DNA from: Bacillota bacterium
Lineage (GTDB): Bacteria > Bacillota > Sulfobacillia > JAJYWN01 > JAJZPE01
Direction of reading: 5' to 3'
Assembly: GCA_021811325.1 (NCBI GenBank)
Contig: JAJZPE010000010.1
Location: 1 to 41,788, forward strand
DNA length: 41,788 bases
In this document: in pieces, positions 1 through 8,459 of the stretch
Layout of the letters: each line of letters opens with the position of its first letter
Numbering within the stretch: position 1 is the first letter of the stretch
Position numbers and translations under genes: made by a program
The notes under the pieces: model-generated
Databases searched by the model: none
Told to the model about the DNA's origin: nothing
What the model saw: only the letters and a program-made list of their open reading frames with translations

Positions 1-1
1 C

Positions 2-295
2 TGCCAGAACGAACGCTCCCAGCTTTCCAACAAGGAAACGGCCATGCGTATGCTCCGCTCGAAGCTCGTCGAGCTGAAGGAGCAGCAACAGGCAAAGGAG
101 CTGGCCACCCTCCGCGGCGTCCAGACCGACATCGCCTGGGGCAACCAGATCAGGTCTTACGTCTTCCAACCCTACACGCTGGTCAAGGACCATCGCACGA
201 CCGTCGAGGTCGGCAACGTGCAGGCGGTGATGGATGGGGAGATCGACCCCTTCATCTACGCCTACTTGCAGCAGACGGCCAGGACGGCCTCCTGA
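2..295 (+). CDS. prfB: Peptide chain release factor 2, C-terminal end (partial)
   Basis: This is the 3' end of release factor 2, which recognises UGA and UAA and triggers peptide release at the ribosome. The frame is open from base 2, so the ATG at 44 is internal and the real start lies outside the window. The visible residues [18 protein letters not shown] and the stretch [21 protein letters not shown] are characteristic of the C-terminal part of RF2; the GGQ loop lies upstream and is not in the window. The protein ends normally ([14 protein letters not shown]). In Bacillota prfB often lies near ftsEX, which fits the later gene order. The UGA specificity of RF2 is relevant because a downstream gene appears to recode UGA as selenocysteine. 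Confidence 0.93.
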   Translation, partial: CQNERSQLSNKETAMRMLRSKLVELKEQQQAKELATLRGVQTDIAWGNQIRSYVFQPYTLVKDHRTTVEVGNVQAVMDGEIDPFIYAYLQQTARTAS

Positions 296-373
296 GCCGG
301 CCCGGCCGGTCCCCTCCCGGCGAGTTTCGCGTCCCGTTCCCGAGAAGCCTGTTAGACAGGGAGGTGCCGTCTC

Positions 374-1084
374 ATGAGGCGGGTCTTGATCCTGTCGGTG
401 GCTTTCATCGTCGCCCTGACCCTGGTGGTTGAGCTGCTCTTGCCATCGGTGGTGGCCAGAGGGGTCGAAGCGGGGCTGGACAAGATCCTCGGCCCCGGTG
501 AGACCGTCAACGTGCGGCTCAAGGCCTACCCGGCATTGAAGATGCTGACCGGCCGGGTGGACCAGGTCACCGTCGAGAGCGCCAACATCCAGGCGGCCGG
601 GCTGGTCATCGACAAACTCACGGCGACCATCGACCAGGTCTCGGTGAATCTCCGCACCCTCTTGAGCAAGAGGCAGATCAAGAGCACCAAGAGTTCGTCC
701 ATTGACGTTAAGCTGACCATCAGCGAACAGAACCTGAAGCAGTACGTCCTGGCCAACGTCAAGGGGGTCAAGGAACCGCGGCTCCAAATCGAGCCGGGCA
801 AGGTCACCGCCGGTGGTTACCTGACCTTCAACGGGAAGGACTTCTTTGTCGTCGGCGAAGGGCGCTTCGTCGTCAAAGACGCCACCAAGGTCGGTCTCGA
901 GCTGACCGGCCTCAAGGTCGACGACCAGGATGTCCCCGTAGGGATGATCAACAAGGTCATGGAGATGCTCGGCGGTACCGACCTCTTCATCGACATGACC
1001 AAGTTCCCGATCCCCCTCGAGGCCAGAGAAGTCCAGATGAACAAGGGGAGCCTGGTGATTATCGCCCGCGGCAAGTCCAAGTGA
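374..1084 (+). CDS. DUF2993 / LmeA-like phospholipid-binding protein
   Basis: The 236-aa protein has an N-terminal hydrophobic segment (about residues 4-25) that should act as a signal peptide or membrane anchor. The rest is an extracytoplasmic domain rich in beta strands. The pattern YPALKMLTGRVDQVTVES near residues 55-75, followed by alternating hydrophobic strands, resembles the DUF2993 (LmeA) family. Members of that family are exported, bind phospholipids and act in envelope glycolipid or lipoglycan assembly in actinobacteria. The start is supported by GGGAGG seven bases upstream of ATG. No cysteines or catalytic residues are obvious. A lipid-binding role in this lineage is inferred from family resemblance only. 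Confidence 0.75.
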   Translation: MRRVLILSVAFIVALTLVVELLLPSVVARGVEAGLDKILGPGETVNVRLKAYPALKMLTGRVDQVTVESANIQAAGLVIDKLTATIDQVSVNLRTLLSKRQIKSTKSSSIDVKLTISEQNLKQYVLANVKGVKEPRLQIEPGKVTAGGYLTFNGKDFFVVGEGRFVVKDATKVGLELTGLKVDDQDVPVGMINKVMEMLGGTDLFIDMTKFPIPLEAREVQMNKGSLVIIARGKSK

Positions 1085-1085
1085 C

Positions 1086-1131
1086 GCGGGCCCCGGGCCC
1101 TAGGCCCCAGGCCCCAGGCCCCGGGCCCCAG
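1086..1131 (+). repeat. GC-only short tandem/palindromic repeat
   Basis: Between the DUF2993 gene and the next start lies a run built from GGCCCCA and GGGCCC units (GGGCCCCGGGCCCTAGG, then AGGCCCC several times). It contains overlapping palindromes and can fold as a very stable hairpin in RNA. There is no T-run, so it is not a classical terminator, although it could pause transcription or protect mRNA ends. Confidence 0.7.
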
Positions 1132-1146
1132 TGAGGAGAGAGAGCC

Positions 1147-1584
1147 TTGACTGGTAACCGTCTGCGCCTGATCGGCCTCACCTGCCTGCTCGCCGTCCTG
1201 GCCGTCGGCCTCCTCGGCGGCGGCTTCCTGCTCGGCCGGCGGGCCCAAGCCCAGGGAGTCGGCCCGCAACCCGGCTCCGAACAGGACCCGGTGGTCACTC
1301 GCAGCTACGTCGACCAGTTCGTGAATTTGCAGGTCATCAGCATGACGGCCGGGCAGCAGCTCATCGCCGATGCCGGGGCCGAGATCATCCTCCGGGCGGG
1401 CAAGGCGACGGCCATCGCCACCAGCGGCGGCGGCGTCGCCGACCTGACCGCCGGCAAGGACCTGAAGCTCGGTGAGGCCATCGGGGCCAACCACCTGCTG
1501 CTGGTCCCCAGGTCGGACGGGCGCGGCCTGAAGGCCACGACCGCCGTCGTGCTGGTCGTGCGGGGGACGTTCATCATCAAGTAG
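1147..1584 (+). CDS. Small exported protein of unknown function
   Basis: A 145-aa protein starting at TTG, with GAGGAGAGAGAG just upstream. Residues about 5-30 form a hydrophobic signal/anchor (LRLIGLTCLLAVLAVGLLGGGFLLG). The mature part has SYVDQFVNLQVISMTAGQQLIADAGAEIILRAGKA, a glycine-rich turn SGGGVADLTAGKDL, and NHLLLVPRSDGRGL. I recall similar segments in short exported proteins of Bacillota that sometimes accompany S-layer genes, but I know no function. It sits directly ahead of the cell-surface polymer cluster, consistent with an envelope role. No catalytic motif is visible. Confidence 0.75.
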   Translation: MTGNRLRLIGLTCLLAVLAVGLLGGGFLLGRRAQAQGVGPQPGSEQDPVVTRSYVDQFVNLQVISMTAGQQLIADAGAEIILRAGKATAIATSGGGVADLTAGKDLKLGEAIGANHLLLVPRSDGRGLKATTAVVLVVRGTFIIK

Positions 1585-1614
1585 GGATAGAGGTCCAGGC
1601 GGAGGCCCTCGTAA

Positions 1615-3657
1615 ATGCCTTCAGACCGGCTCTGGAAACGGTTCTCGGCCATCCTTATAACCGCCATCGTCGCCGCGTCGATAATCGCCGCTGGCGTCGC
1701 CGTATACCGGCGCCAGGCGGCCATTTCTTTATCTGACCGGGTGGAGCTGGCCATCGACTATGACCAGGTCCTGCGCTCGGCCCAGGCGCTGAACTACCAC
1801 CCGGTCGACCTCCTCCGCGACCTCAAGGCGGCCGGCCTGACGACCCTCATCGTCCGCGAGCGCAGGCTTCAGGAGGTCAAGGACTACGGCGAGGCGTCCG
1901 TGCTCGACGGGTCCGAACTGGCCGCCCTCGCCCTGGCCGGCCGGACCGGCGGAGTCTATGAGGCACTGAAGGCCAACGGGCTTTATCGCCCGTGGTACAC
2001 CTACATCCTCACCGGCGACCAGACCCGGGCGACGCGTTACCACGACGCCGTCGCCAGGCGCCTGGGGAGCGAGCGGGTCGGCTGGTTCCAGACCGGGACG
2101 ACCAGCGTGGTCATCGTCCATGGGGTCACCCGCGAGGAGGGCCCGGCCGACCCCAAGACCGGCAAACCGCCGCTGGAACTGACCACCCTGGCCGGTTACG
2201 CCGCGGAGGACTTCGCCGCCGCCCGTGCGGTCGGCCTGCGGGTGGTGCCGGTCCTGGCCAATGACGGCTATCCGGGGCCGGTCGGCATCGAGCTCATCTT
2301 CGCGCAGTTGCAGGCCGACGCCGGCGGGGCCGTAGCCGCCGTGCTCTTCGACGAGGACCAGGTCCTCGGCTACCCGCGGGCCACGGCCGCCACGGTCAAC
2401 CGGCTGAACCGGCTGGGATGGGCGGTCGGCGTGGCCTCCGGCCGGCGGCCGGCCGGCCTGAAAGGCGTCGTCGCCGGGGTGGGTTACCGGGCGCTCAAGG
2501 TGAGCCAGGTGACGCCGGACGCCCGCCTCGAGGACAACCTCCTCAAGGCCAAGGACCGCGGCTACCGGATGCTCGTCGTGGCCCCGTTCATGTATCCGCA
2601 GGCCGACGCGAACGAGCTGCGCGGCCTGGCCCGCGGCTTCACCCTGGACATCCATGACGGTCTGTCCCGGGCCGGGTTTGTGACCGGCCAGGCCAATCCG
2701 ATAGGGCCTGTCGGGCTGCCCCGCCCGCTGCCTTTCCTTGTCGGTTTCGGCGTCCTGGCCGCCCTCTGGCTGCTGGTCGAGGAGTTCTGGCCCGGCCTCG
2801 AGGGGTGGCGCCTGCCGTGGCTCGTGGCCTCCGGGCTCCTGGCCTTCGGGCTCCTGGCCGGGGGGCCGGCTTTGTCGCGCCTGGCGGCCACCTGGGCCGC
2901 CGTTCTGGCCTGGGCGGCCGCGGTCATCTACCCGACCTGGGGCGTCTTGATCATGCTCCGTCTGCTCCTGCACCGCCGCTTCCGCCCGAACCTGTGGGGC
3001 GGCATCGGGCTGGCCGCCACCATCACGGCCCTCTCGGTGGCCGGCGGCACGGTCGTCACGGCCCTCCTCGCCTCCCCGACCTACGTCCTGGAGCTGTCGA
3101 TCTTCCGCGGGGTCAAGGCGGCCTTCGTCCTTCCCCTCGCCCTGGTGGCGGCCGGGTATCTGGTCTACACGGCGCCCGCCGGGCGGGTCTTCCCGAGGCT
3201 CGCCGAGGTCGCCCGGCGTGAGCTGACCTTCGGCGACGGGGTCTGGCTCGCCCTCGCCGGCCTCTTGGGCTTGGTCTACCTCGGGCGGAGCGGCAACACG
3301 CCGAGCCTGCCGGTGACCCGGGCCGAGTCGCGCCTGCGCGTCGTGCTCGACCGCATCCTGTCCGCCCGCCCGCGGACGAAGGAGTTCCTCATCGGCCAGC
3401 CGGCCGCGCTGCTCTTGGGCCTGCGGCCGTGGCCCCGCCGGGTCATGACCCTCGCTCTGGCCCTTCTGGCCACGATCGGCCAGGTCTCGGTGGTCAACTC
3501 CTTCGCCCACCTGCATACGCCGTACCCGCTGTCGCTGGTCCGCAGCCTCAACGGCCTCGTCCTCGGACTGGTCGTCGGCCTGGGGCTGGCGGCGGTGGCC
3601 GGTCTCATCCCGGGCGCCCGCGACGAGCGGGCCCGCGGAGGGAGTGAACGTCCATGA
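1615..3657 (+). CDS. DUF5693 family polytopic membrane protein (copy 1)
   Basis: A 680-aa protein. It has one N-terminal membrane segment (about residues 10-30), a large soluble domain to about residue 365, and a C-terminal half with roughly eight hydrophobic segments. This architecture and the conserved stretches (SVVNSFAHLHTPYPLSL, SARPRTKEFLIGQP) match DUF5693, a family often found beside csaB in Bacillota. ATG 1615 is preceded by GGCGGAGG. Its last four bases overlap the start of a second copy, so the two are translationally coupled. A role in exporting or modifying the pyruvylated cell-wall polymer is inferred from context; the biochemical function is unknown to me. Confidence 0.85.
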   Translation: MPSDRLWKRFSAILITAIVAASIIAAGVAVYRRQAAISLSDRVELAIDYDQVLRSAQALNYHPVDLLRDLKAAGLTTLIVRERRLQEVKDYGEASVLDGSELAALALAGRTGGVYEALKANGLYRPWYTYILTGDQTRATRYHDAVARRLGSERVGWFQTGTTSVVIVHGVTREEGPADPKTGKPPLELTTLAGYAAEDFAAARAVGLRVVPVLANDGYPGPVGIELIFAQLQADAGGAVAAVLFDEDQVLGYPRATAATVNRLNRLGWAVGVASGRRPAGLKGVVAGVGYRALKVSQVTPDARLEDNLLKAKDRGYRMLVVAPFMYPQADANELRGLARGFTLDIHDGLSRAGFVTGQANPIGPVGLPRPLPFLVGFGVLAALWLLVEEFWPGLEGWRLPWLVASGLLAFGLLAGGPALSRLAATWAAVLAWAAAVIYPTWGVLIMLRLLLHRRFRPNLWGGIGLAATITALSVAGGTVVTALLASPTYVLELSIFRGVKAAFVLPLALVAAGYLVYTAPAGRVFPRLAEVARRELTFGDGVWLALAGLLGLVYLGRSGNTPSLPVTRAESRLRVVLDRILSARPRTKEFLIGQPAALLLGLRPWPRRVMTLALALLATIGQVSVVNSFAHLHTPYPLSLVRSLNGLVLGLVVGLGLAAVAGLIPGARDERARGGSERP

Positions 3658-5741
3658 CGACGATGGCGAAGCCCTGGCGGACCCTCCGCCTGGCCGCCCT
3701 GCTCCTGATCATCCTGGGGCTCGTGGCCGCGGCGTGGGTCATCGCCGGGCGAGTGGCCGTCGAACGGGCGAACCGCCCCGTCGAATTGGTCATGGACTAC
3801 GATGAGCTCCTCAACCTGGCCAGGACGCAGGGCTACGCGGTCGAGCCGCTCCTCGTCGACCTGCGGGCAAGTGGGTTGACCACCGTCGCCGTCCCCGAGG
3901 ACACGCTGCAGCGCCTCGCGGCCGACGGCCGCCTTGGCTACTGGTCCGGCGCCGCCCTGGCCGCCATGGCCAGGGCCGGCGGGCCGGTCGACCCGGCCCT
4001 GGCGCGGCTGGCCGAGGAGAACCGGCTGCGCGGCGACTACACCTACGTGCTCCCGGCCGACCAGGCCACGGCCGCCACCGTGACCGCCGAGTTCAACCGC
4101 CGGGTCGGCCAGGGCGTCGTCTCCGAGCTTCGGCTCACCGGGAACCGTGCGTTGCTTGAGGTCAAGCGGCAGGTCGGCGCGGCCGAGGCGATATCGCTGG
4201 GACCGCGCCCGGACGACTATCGTTACCTGGCCTCCCTGGGTTTCCGGGTCGCCCCGCGCCTGGTGAACTACCCTGGGGCCACCGCCGACGACATCCGGCA
4301 GGAGCTGACCGCGCTGGCCGGGGAAGGCCACGCGAGCACGGTCATCTTCGCCGGCAAGGAAGTCCTGGGGTACCCGGCGAACCTCGAGGCCACCGCCCGC
4401 GGGCTGGTGGACAACCGCCTCACCCTGGGGCTGATCGAGACGCCGGTGCAGTTGTCGCTGGTGCCCCAGGCCGGCCTGGGAGACCTCGCCCGCCTCGTCG
4501 GCTACCGCGCGGCGAGAGTCTACGCCATCTCCCGCAAGGAGCTGGACAAGATCTCCCCCGCCGAGATGCGGGACCGCTGGGTCCGCTCGGCCAAGGAACG
4601 CAACATCAGGGTCATGTACCTGAGGCCCTTCCTGGTCGTGCCCGGGCAGGACCTCCGCCAGGTCAACCTGGACCACGTCCGCAGCACGCGTGAGGAACTC
4701 GCCCTCAGCGGCTACCGGCTGGGGACGGCCGAGGGCTTCCGCGAAGTCCACGTGCCGCGCTGGGCCCAGGTCCTCATCGTCATGGGCATCGCCGCGGGCG
4801 GCTGGTTCCTGCTCCTCGACCTCATCGCCCTGCGTTTCCGGACCGGCTTGGCCCTTCTGCTCCTGGCCGTCGCCGGCGCCCTGTTCCTCGCCTTCGTCTT
4901 CCCCGGGGCCCGGGGTGGCCTCGGCCTGCAGGTCATGGCCCTGGCCAGCGCCCTCATCTTCCCGACCATCGGCACGGCCTACCCGTTGAAACAGTGGCTG
5001 GCCGTCAAGGGGCGGCCTTCGCTCGGCGTGACCGTCTTGCTGGCAAGCGTGTCCATCCTCGCGGCCACGGCCATCTCGCTCGTGGGGGCCTTCTTCATCG
5101 CCTCGCTCCTCGCGGACATCCGGTATCTCCTGGAGTTCGACTACTTTCGTGGAGTGAAGCTCGTCCACGTCGTCCCGATGGCCCTTGTGTCCCTGGTCTA
5201 CTTGGCCTATTACGGCGCCGGCGAGGGCGCGGGGCGGCGGGCCGCGGACGTCCACGGACCACCGCGCGACGTCATCGCGGAGGCCGCCCGCTTTCTGCGG
5301 ACCAAGGTCCGCGCCGAGCACGTGGCCGTGCTCCTCCTGGCCGCCGTGGTCGGATACGTCTACATCGGCCGCACCGGCCACACGGCCGGCATCCCCGTGA
5401 CCTCGCTCGAACTCGACGTCCGCGCCGGCCTGGAACGCCTGCTGGTGGCCAGGCCGCGGACCAAGGAGTTCCTTGTCGGCCACCCGGCCCTCATCGTCGC
5501 CGCCTGGGCCGCCCTGCGCGGCTATTCCGCCCTGGTTTTCCCGCTCATCCTGGCCGGCAGCATCGGTCAGGTCTCGGCGGTCAACTCCTTCGAGCACCTT
5601 CGCACCCCGTTCACCCTGTCCCTCCTGCGCGGGGTCAACGGGCTGGTGCTCGGCTACGCCGTCGGGGTGGCCGCCCTTTTCGCCGTCGATCCTATCGCCC
5701 GGTGGCTCCGCGAACGCCTTGGGGGTGGCCGCCATGCCTAG
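3654..5741 (+). CDS. DUF5693 family polytopic membrane protein (copy 2)
   Basis: A 695-aa paralogue of the preceding gene with the same layout: N-terminal membrane segment (about 10-30), soluble domain to about 360, then multiple membrane segments. It shares matching motifs with copy 1: NRPVELVMDYDELL against SDRVELAIDYDQVL, VARPRTKEFLVGHPA, and IGQVSAVNSFEHLRTPFTLSLLRGVNGL. The start overlaps the previous stop (ATGA) and the end overlaps csaB by eight bases. The tandem arrangement suggests either a heteromeric complex or two related substrates. The soluble domains have diverged more than the membrane halves. Confidence 0.85.
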   Translation: MTTMAKPWRTLRLAALLLIILGLVAAAWVIAGRVAVERANRPVELVMDYDELLNLARTQGYAVEPLLVDLRASGLTTVAVPEDTLQRLAADGRLGYWSGAALAAMARAGGPVDPALARLAEENRLRGDYTYVLPADQATAATVTAEFNRRVGQGVVSELRLTGNRALLEVKRQVGAAEAISLGPRPDDYRYLASLGFRVAPRLVNYPGATADDIRQELTALAGEGHASTVIFAGKEVLGYPANLEATARGLVDNRLTLGLIETPVQLSLVPQAGLGDLARLVGYRAARVYAISRKELDKISPAEMRDRWVRSAKERNIRVMYLRPFLVVPGQDLRQVNLDHVRSTREELALSGYRLGTAEGFREVHVPRWAQVLIVMGIAAGGWFLLLDLIALRFRTGLALLLLAVAGALFLAFVFPGARGGLGLQVMALASALIFPTIGTAYPLKQWLAVKGRPSLGVTVLLASVSILAATAISLVGAFFIASLLADIRYLLEFDYFRGVKLVHVVPMALVSLVYLAYYGAGEGAGRRAADVHGPPRDVIAEAARFLRTKVRAEHVAVLLLAAVVGYVYIGRTGHTAGIPVTSLELDVRAGLERLLVARPRTKEFLVGHPALIVAAWAALRGYSALVFPLILAGSIGQVSAVNSFEHLRTPFTLSLLRGVNGLVLGYAVGVAALFAVDPIARWLRERLGGGRHA

Positions 5742-6843
5742 GGTGGTCATCTCCGGCTACTACGGCTTCGGCAACGCGGGCGATGAGGCCATGCTCACGG
5801 CGATCATCCAGAGCCTGCGGCGGCACGGGGACTTCGAGTTCGTGGTCCTCTCCAACGACCCCGTCCGGACGGCTCGCGAGCATGGTGTCCAGGCGGTCAG
5901 GCGAACCGCGGCGGGGGCCATCTGGCAGGCCCTCGTCTCGTCCGACGCCCTGGTTAGCGGGGGCGGCAGCCTGCTCCAGGACGTCACCAGCCCCCTCACC
6001 GTGCCGTACTACCTCGGCCTCATCTACCTTGCCCGGATGCTGAGACGCCGGGTGGTCGTCTACGGCCAGGGGATCGGGCCTCTCCACGGCGGACTGGCCC
6101 GGCGGTTGACCCGGGCCGTCCTCAACCGCTGCGACCTCATCACCGTCCGCGACGAGGCCTCCCGGCGCGAACTCGAGCGGCTCGGGGTGACGCGCCCGCC
6201 GGTGGTCGTCACCGCCGACCCGGTGCTCTCGCTGGAGCCGCCGTCTCCCGCCCAGAGGCCCTTCCTCCGGGAGGCGCGAATGCCCGGCAAAGGCCCGTTG
6301 GTGGGCATCTTTCCGAGGGAATGGCGCGGGCGCGAGGACTACAAGGCCATACTGGCCAAGGCGGCCGACCACCTGGCCCGCCGGGTCGGGGCGAGCGTCG
6401 CCCTCATCCCCATGCAGAACCCCGAGGACACCCGGGTCTGCGAGGAGATCCGGGGGCTGATGCGCGAGCCGGCTGTGGTCCTCGAAGGCCGGCACAGCGT
6501 CGATGACCTCATGACGGGCCTTTTTCCGCCCCTCGAGCTGGTCGTCGGGATGCGTCTGCACGCCCTGATCTTCGCCGCCCTGACCGGCGTCCCGATGGTC
6601 GGGCTCAGTTACGATCCGAAGATCGACGCCTTCCTGGAGGCCCTCGGGCAACAGCCCGTGGGGACGACCGACGCCCTCAGCCTGAGTGAAGTCACCCGCC
6701 GGCTCGACGAGGCCTGGGAGCACCGGGCCGCGATCCGCCAGGAGATGATCCGGCGCCTGCGCCCGCTGCGCGAACGGGCCGACCAGAGCGCGGCCTTGGC
6801 CGCCGAGGTCATCCGGGGCCGGGGGAAGGTGAGCCCGGAATGA
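5734..6843 (+). CDS. csaB: Polysaccharide pyruvyl transferase CsaB
   Basis: CsaB attaches pyruvate ketals to the secondary cell-wall polymer that anchors SLH-domain proteins. The frame is open upstream (track start 5473), but homology begins at ATG 5734 (MPRVVISGYYGFGNAGDEAML), giving 369 aa. Recognisable motifs are the N-terminal GYYGFGNAGDEA, SGGGSLLQDVTS near residue 73, YGQGIGPL, and the C-terminal VVGMRLHALIFAALTGVPMVGLSYDPK. It overlaps the upstream DUF5693 gene and the downstream glycosyltransferase gene, so all four genes look like one coupled operon. The context predicts SLH-domain surface proteins elsewhere in the genome. Confidence 0.93.
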   Translation: MPRVVISGYYGFGNAGDEAMLTAIIQSLRRHGDFEFVVLSNDPVRTAREHGVQAVRRTAAGAIWQALVSSDALVSGGGSLLQDVTSPLTVPYYLGLIYLARMLRRRVVVYGQGIGPLHGGLARRLTRAVLNRCDLITVRDEASRRELERLGVTRPPVVVTADPVLSLEPPSPAQRPFLREARMPGKGPLVGIFPREWRGREDYKAILAKAADHLARRVGASVALIPMQNPEDTRVCEEIRGLMREPAVVLEGRHSVDDLMTGLFPPLELVVGMRLHALIFAALTGVPMVGLSYDPKIDAFLEALGQQPVGTTDALSLSEVTRRLDEAWEHRAAIRQEMIRRLRPLRERADQSAALAAEVIRGRGKVSPE

Positions 6844-7598
6844 GGGCCCGCGACCGCGTCGAGATTCTGGGGGTCTTCGTCGACCGGGTCAACCTGGCCG
6901 GCGCGGCCGCCCGGGTCAAGGGTTTCGTCGACGAGAGCCGCGCGGGCGGGGGTTCCGGCGGCCGCCTCGTCGTCACGCCCAACCCGGAGATGCTTCACGC
7001 CGCCCGCCGGGACGAGGAACTGGCCCGCCTGATCAACCGAGCCGACCTGGCCGTGCCCGACGGGACCGGGGTCGTCCTGGCCTCGCGGGTGCTCGGCGCC
7101 CCGCTCTCCGACCGTGTCGCCGGGTTCGACTTGCTCTTGGAGCTTTTCCGGCTGGCCGATGAAGGCCATTGGCGTGTCTTCTTGCTCGGGACGTACCCGG
7201 AGACCGTGGCCGAAGCGGCCCGCCGGGTCGCCCTGGACCACCCCGGCCTGGAACTCGTCGGCTTCCACGATGGCTACTTCTCCCCGGGCGATGTCCCGGC
7301 GCTGGTCGAGGAGATCAGGGCCGCCCGGCCCGACCTGCTGGTGGCCGCCCTCGGGTCGCCCAAGCAGGAGAAGTGGCTGGCCGAGCACCTCGCGGCGACC
7401 GGAGCTGCGGTCGGCATCGGCGTCGGTGGGTCCCTGGACGTCCTGGCCGGGCGGGCGCGGCGGGCCCCGGCCGCCTTCCGGCGTCTCCGCCTCGAATGGC
7501 TGTACCGGCTGGTCCGCGAGCCGAGACGGGCCCGGCGGATCCTCGGGGCGCTGCCTCGCTTCGTCTGGGCCGTGATCATCGAGCGCTTTCGTCAGTAG
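6840..7598 (+). CDS. WecG/TagA/CpsF family glycosyltransferase
   Basis: A 252-aa glycosyltransferase of the WecG/TagA family, which transfers N-acetylmannosamine or related sugars to undecaprenyl-PP-GlcNAc in wall polymer synthesis. Visible motifs are VTPNPEMLHAARRDEEL, ADLAVPDGTGVV (the conserved Asp of the family), ALGSPKQEKW and GVGGSLDVLAGRARRAP, followed by a basic C-terminal tail (RLVREPRRARR) thought to contact the membrane in this family. Length is typical. ATG 6840 overlaps the csaB stop. With csaB it supports local synthesis of a teichoic-acid-like or secondary cell-wall polymer. Confidence 0.92.
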   Translation: MRARDRVEILGVFVDRVNLAGAAARVKGFVDESRAGGGSGGRLVVTPNPEMLHAARRDEELARLINRADLAVPDGTGVVLASRVLGAPLSDRVAGFDLLLELFRLADEGHWRVFLLGTYPETVAEAARRVALDHPGLELVGFHDGYFSPGDVPALVEEIRAARPDLLVAALGSPKQEKWLAEHLAATGAAVGIGVGGSLDVLAGRARRAPAAFRRLRLEWLYRLVREPRRARRILGALPRFVWAVIIERFRQ

Positions 7599-7613
7599 AA
7601 GGGGGTTACGACC

Positions 7614-8459
7614 ACGACCGACCAGAAACAAAAGGACTACGGCGATCTTGAAGAGAGGGCCAGGACCATTCGCCGACACATCATCGAGATGACGGCCGCG
7701 GCCAAGTCGGGCCACCCCGGTGGCTCCCTCTCGGCGGCCGACATCCTCGCCGCCCTCTATTTCCGGGTCCTGCGGGTCGACCCGTCCCGGCCCGGCTGGC
7801 CGGAACGCGACCGCTTCGTCCTCAGCAAGGGGCATGCCGCCCCGGCCCTCTACGCGGCCCTCGCCGAACGGGGCTACTTCCCCGTCGAGGAGCTGAAGAC
7901 ACTGCGCCGTATCCACTCGCGGCTGCAGGGTCACCCGGACATGCGCAAGACGCCGGGCGTCGAGGCCTCCACGGGCTCCCTCGGCCAGGGGTTGTCGATG
8001 GCCGGAGGGATGGCCCTCGCCGGCCGCCTCGATGGGTGCGACTGGCGCGTCTACGCCCTTCTGGGCGATGGCGAATGCGAGGAAGGCCAGGTCTGGGAGG
8101 CGGCCATGGCCGCGGCCCACTACCGTCTGGACAACCTGACGGCCTTCCTCGACAACAACGGCCTCCAGATCGACGGGCCCATCGAGCAGGTCATGTCGCC
8201 GAACCCGCTGAACGACAAGTGGCGGGCTTTCGGCTGGCACGTCATCGAGATCGACGGCCACGACTTCGGCCAGATCCTCGGGGCCGTGGACGAAGCCAAG
8301 AAGACCAAAGGCCGCCCGACGATGATCGTCGCCCGGACCATCAAGGGCAAGGGCTGCTCTTTCATGGAGAACGAGGCCGAGTGGCACGGCAAGGCGCCCA
8401 GCCCCGAGCAGGCTGAGCAAGCCTTGCGCGACCTGGAGAAGGGGGGCGCGGCGCGGTGA
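7614..8459 (+). CDS. Transketolase N-terminal subunit (non-canonical start)
   Basis: This is the thiamine-diphosphate-binding half of a split transketolase (non-oxidative pentose phosphate pathway). Motifs: [50 protein letters not shown] and the ThDP/metal motif GDGECEEGQ...NN. The first ATG (7689) falls inside the conserved N-terminus; residues [14 protein letters not shown] before it match the family start and are in frame. Between the tagA stop and 7689 there is no ATG, GTG or TTG in this frame. I place the start at ACG 7614, eight bases after AGAAGGGGG; ACG 7608 is an alternative, and a strict annotator would use 7689. A base error is possible. The end overlaps the C-terminal subunit (GTGA). 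Confidence 0.88.
   Translation, partial: TTDQKQKDYGDLEERARTIRRHIIEMTAAAKSGHPGGSLSAADILAALYFRVLRVDPSRPGWPERDRFVLSKGHAAPALYAALAERGYFPVEELKTLRRIHSRLQGHPDMRKTPGVEASTGSLGQGLSMAGGMALAGRLDGCDWRVYALLGDGECEEGQVWEAAMAAAHYRLDNLTAFLDNNGLQIDGPIEQVMSPNPLNDKWRAFGWHVIEIDGHDFGQILGAVDEAKKTKGRPTMIVARTIKGKGCSFMENEAEWHGKAPSPEQAEQALRDLEKGGAAR

Noticed and set aside
3276-5750. An 824-aa minus-strand ORF opposite the DUF5693 genes
   Set aside because: It is a GC-rich shadow: composition dominated by G, P, R, D and H, no motifs, and it lies wholly opposite genes with clear homology. Other long antisense ORFs (1729-3516, 20334-22691) were rejected for the same reason.
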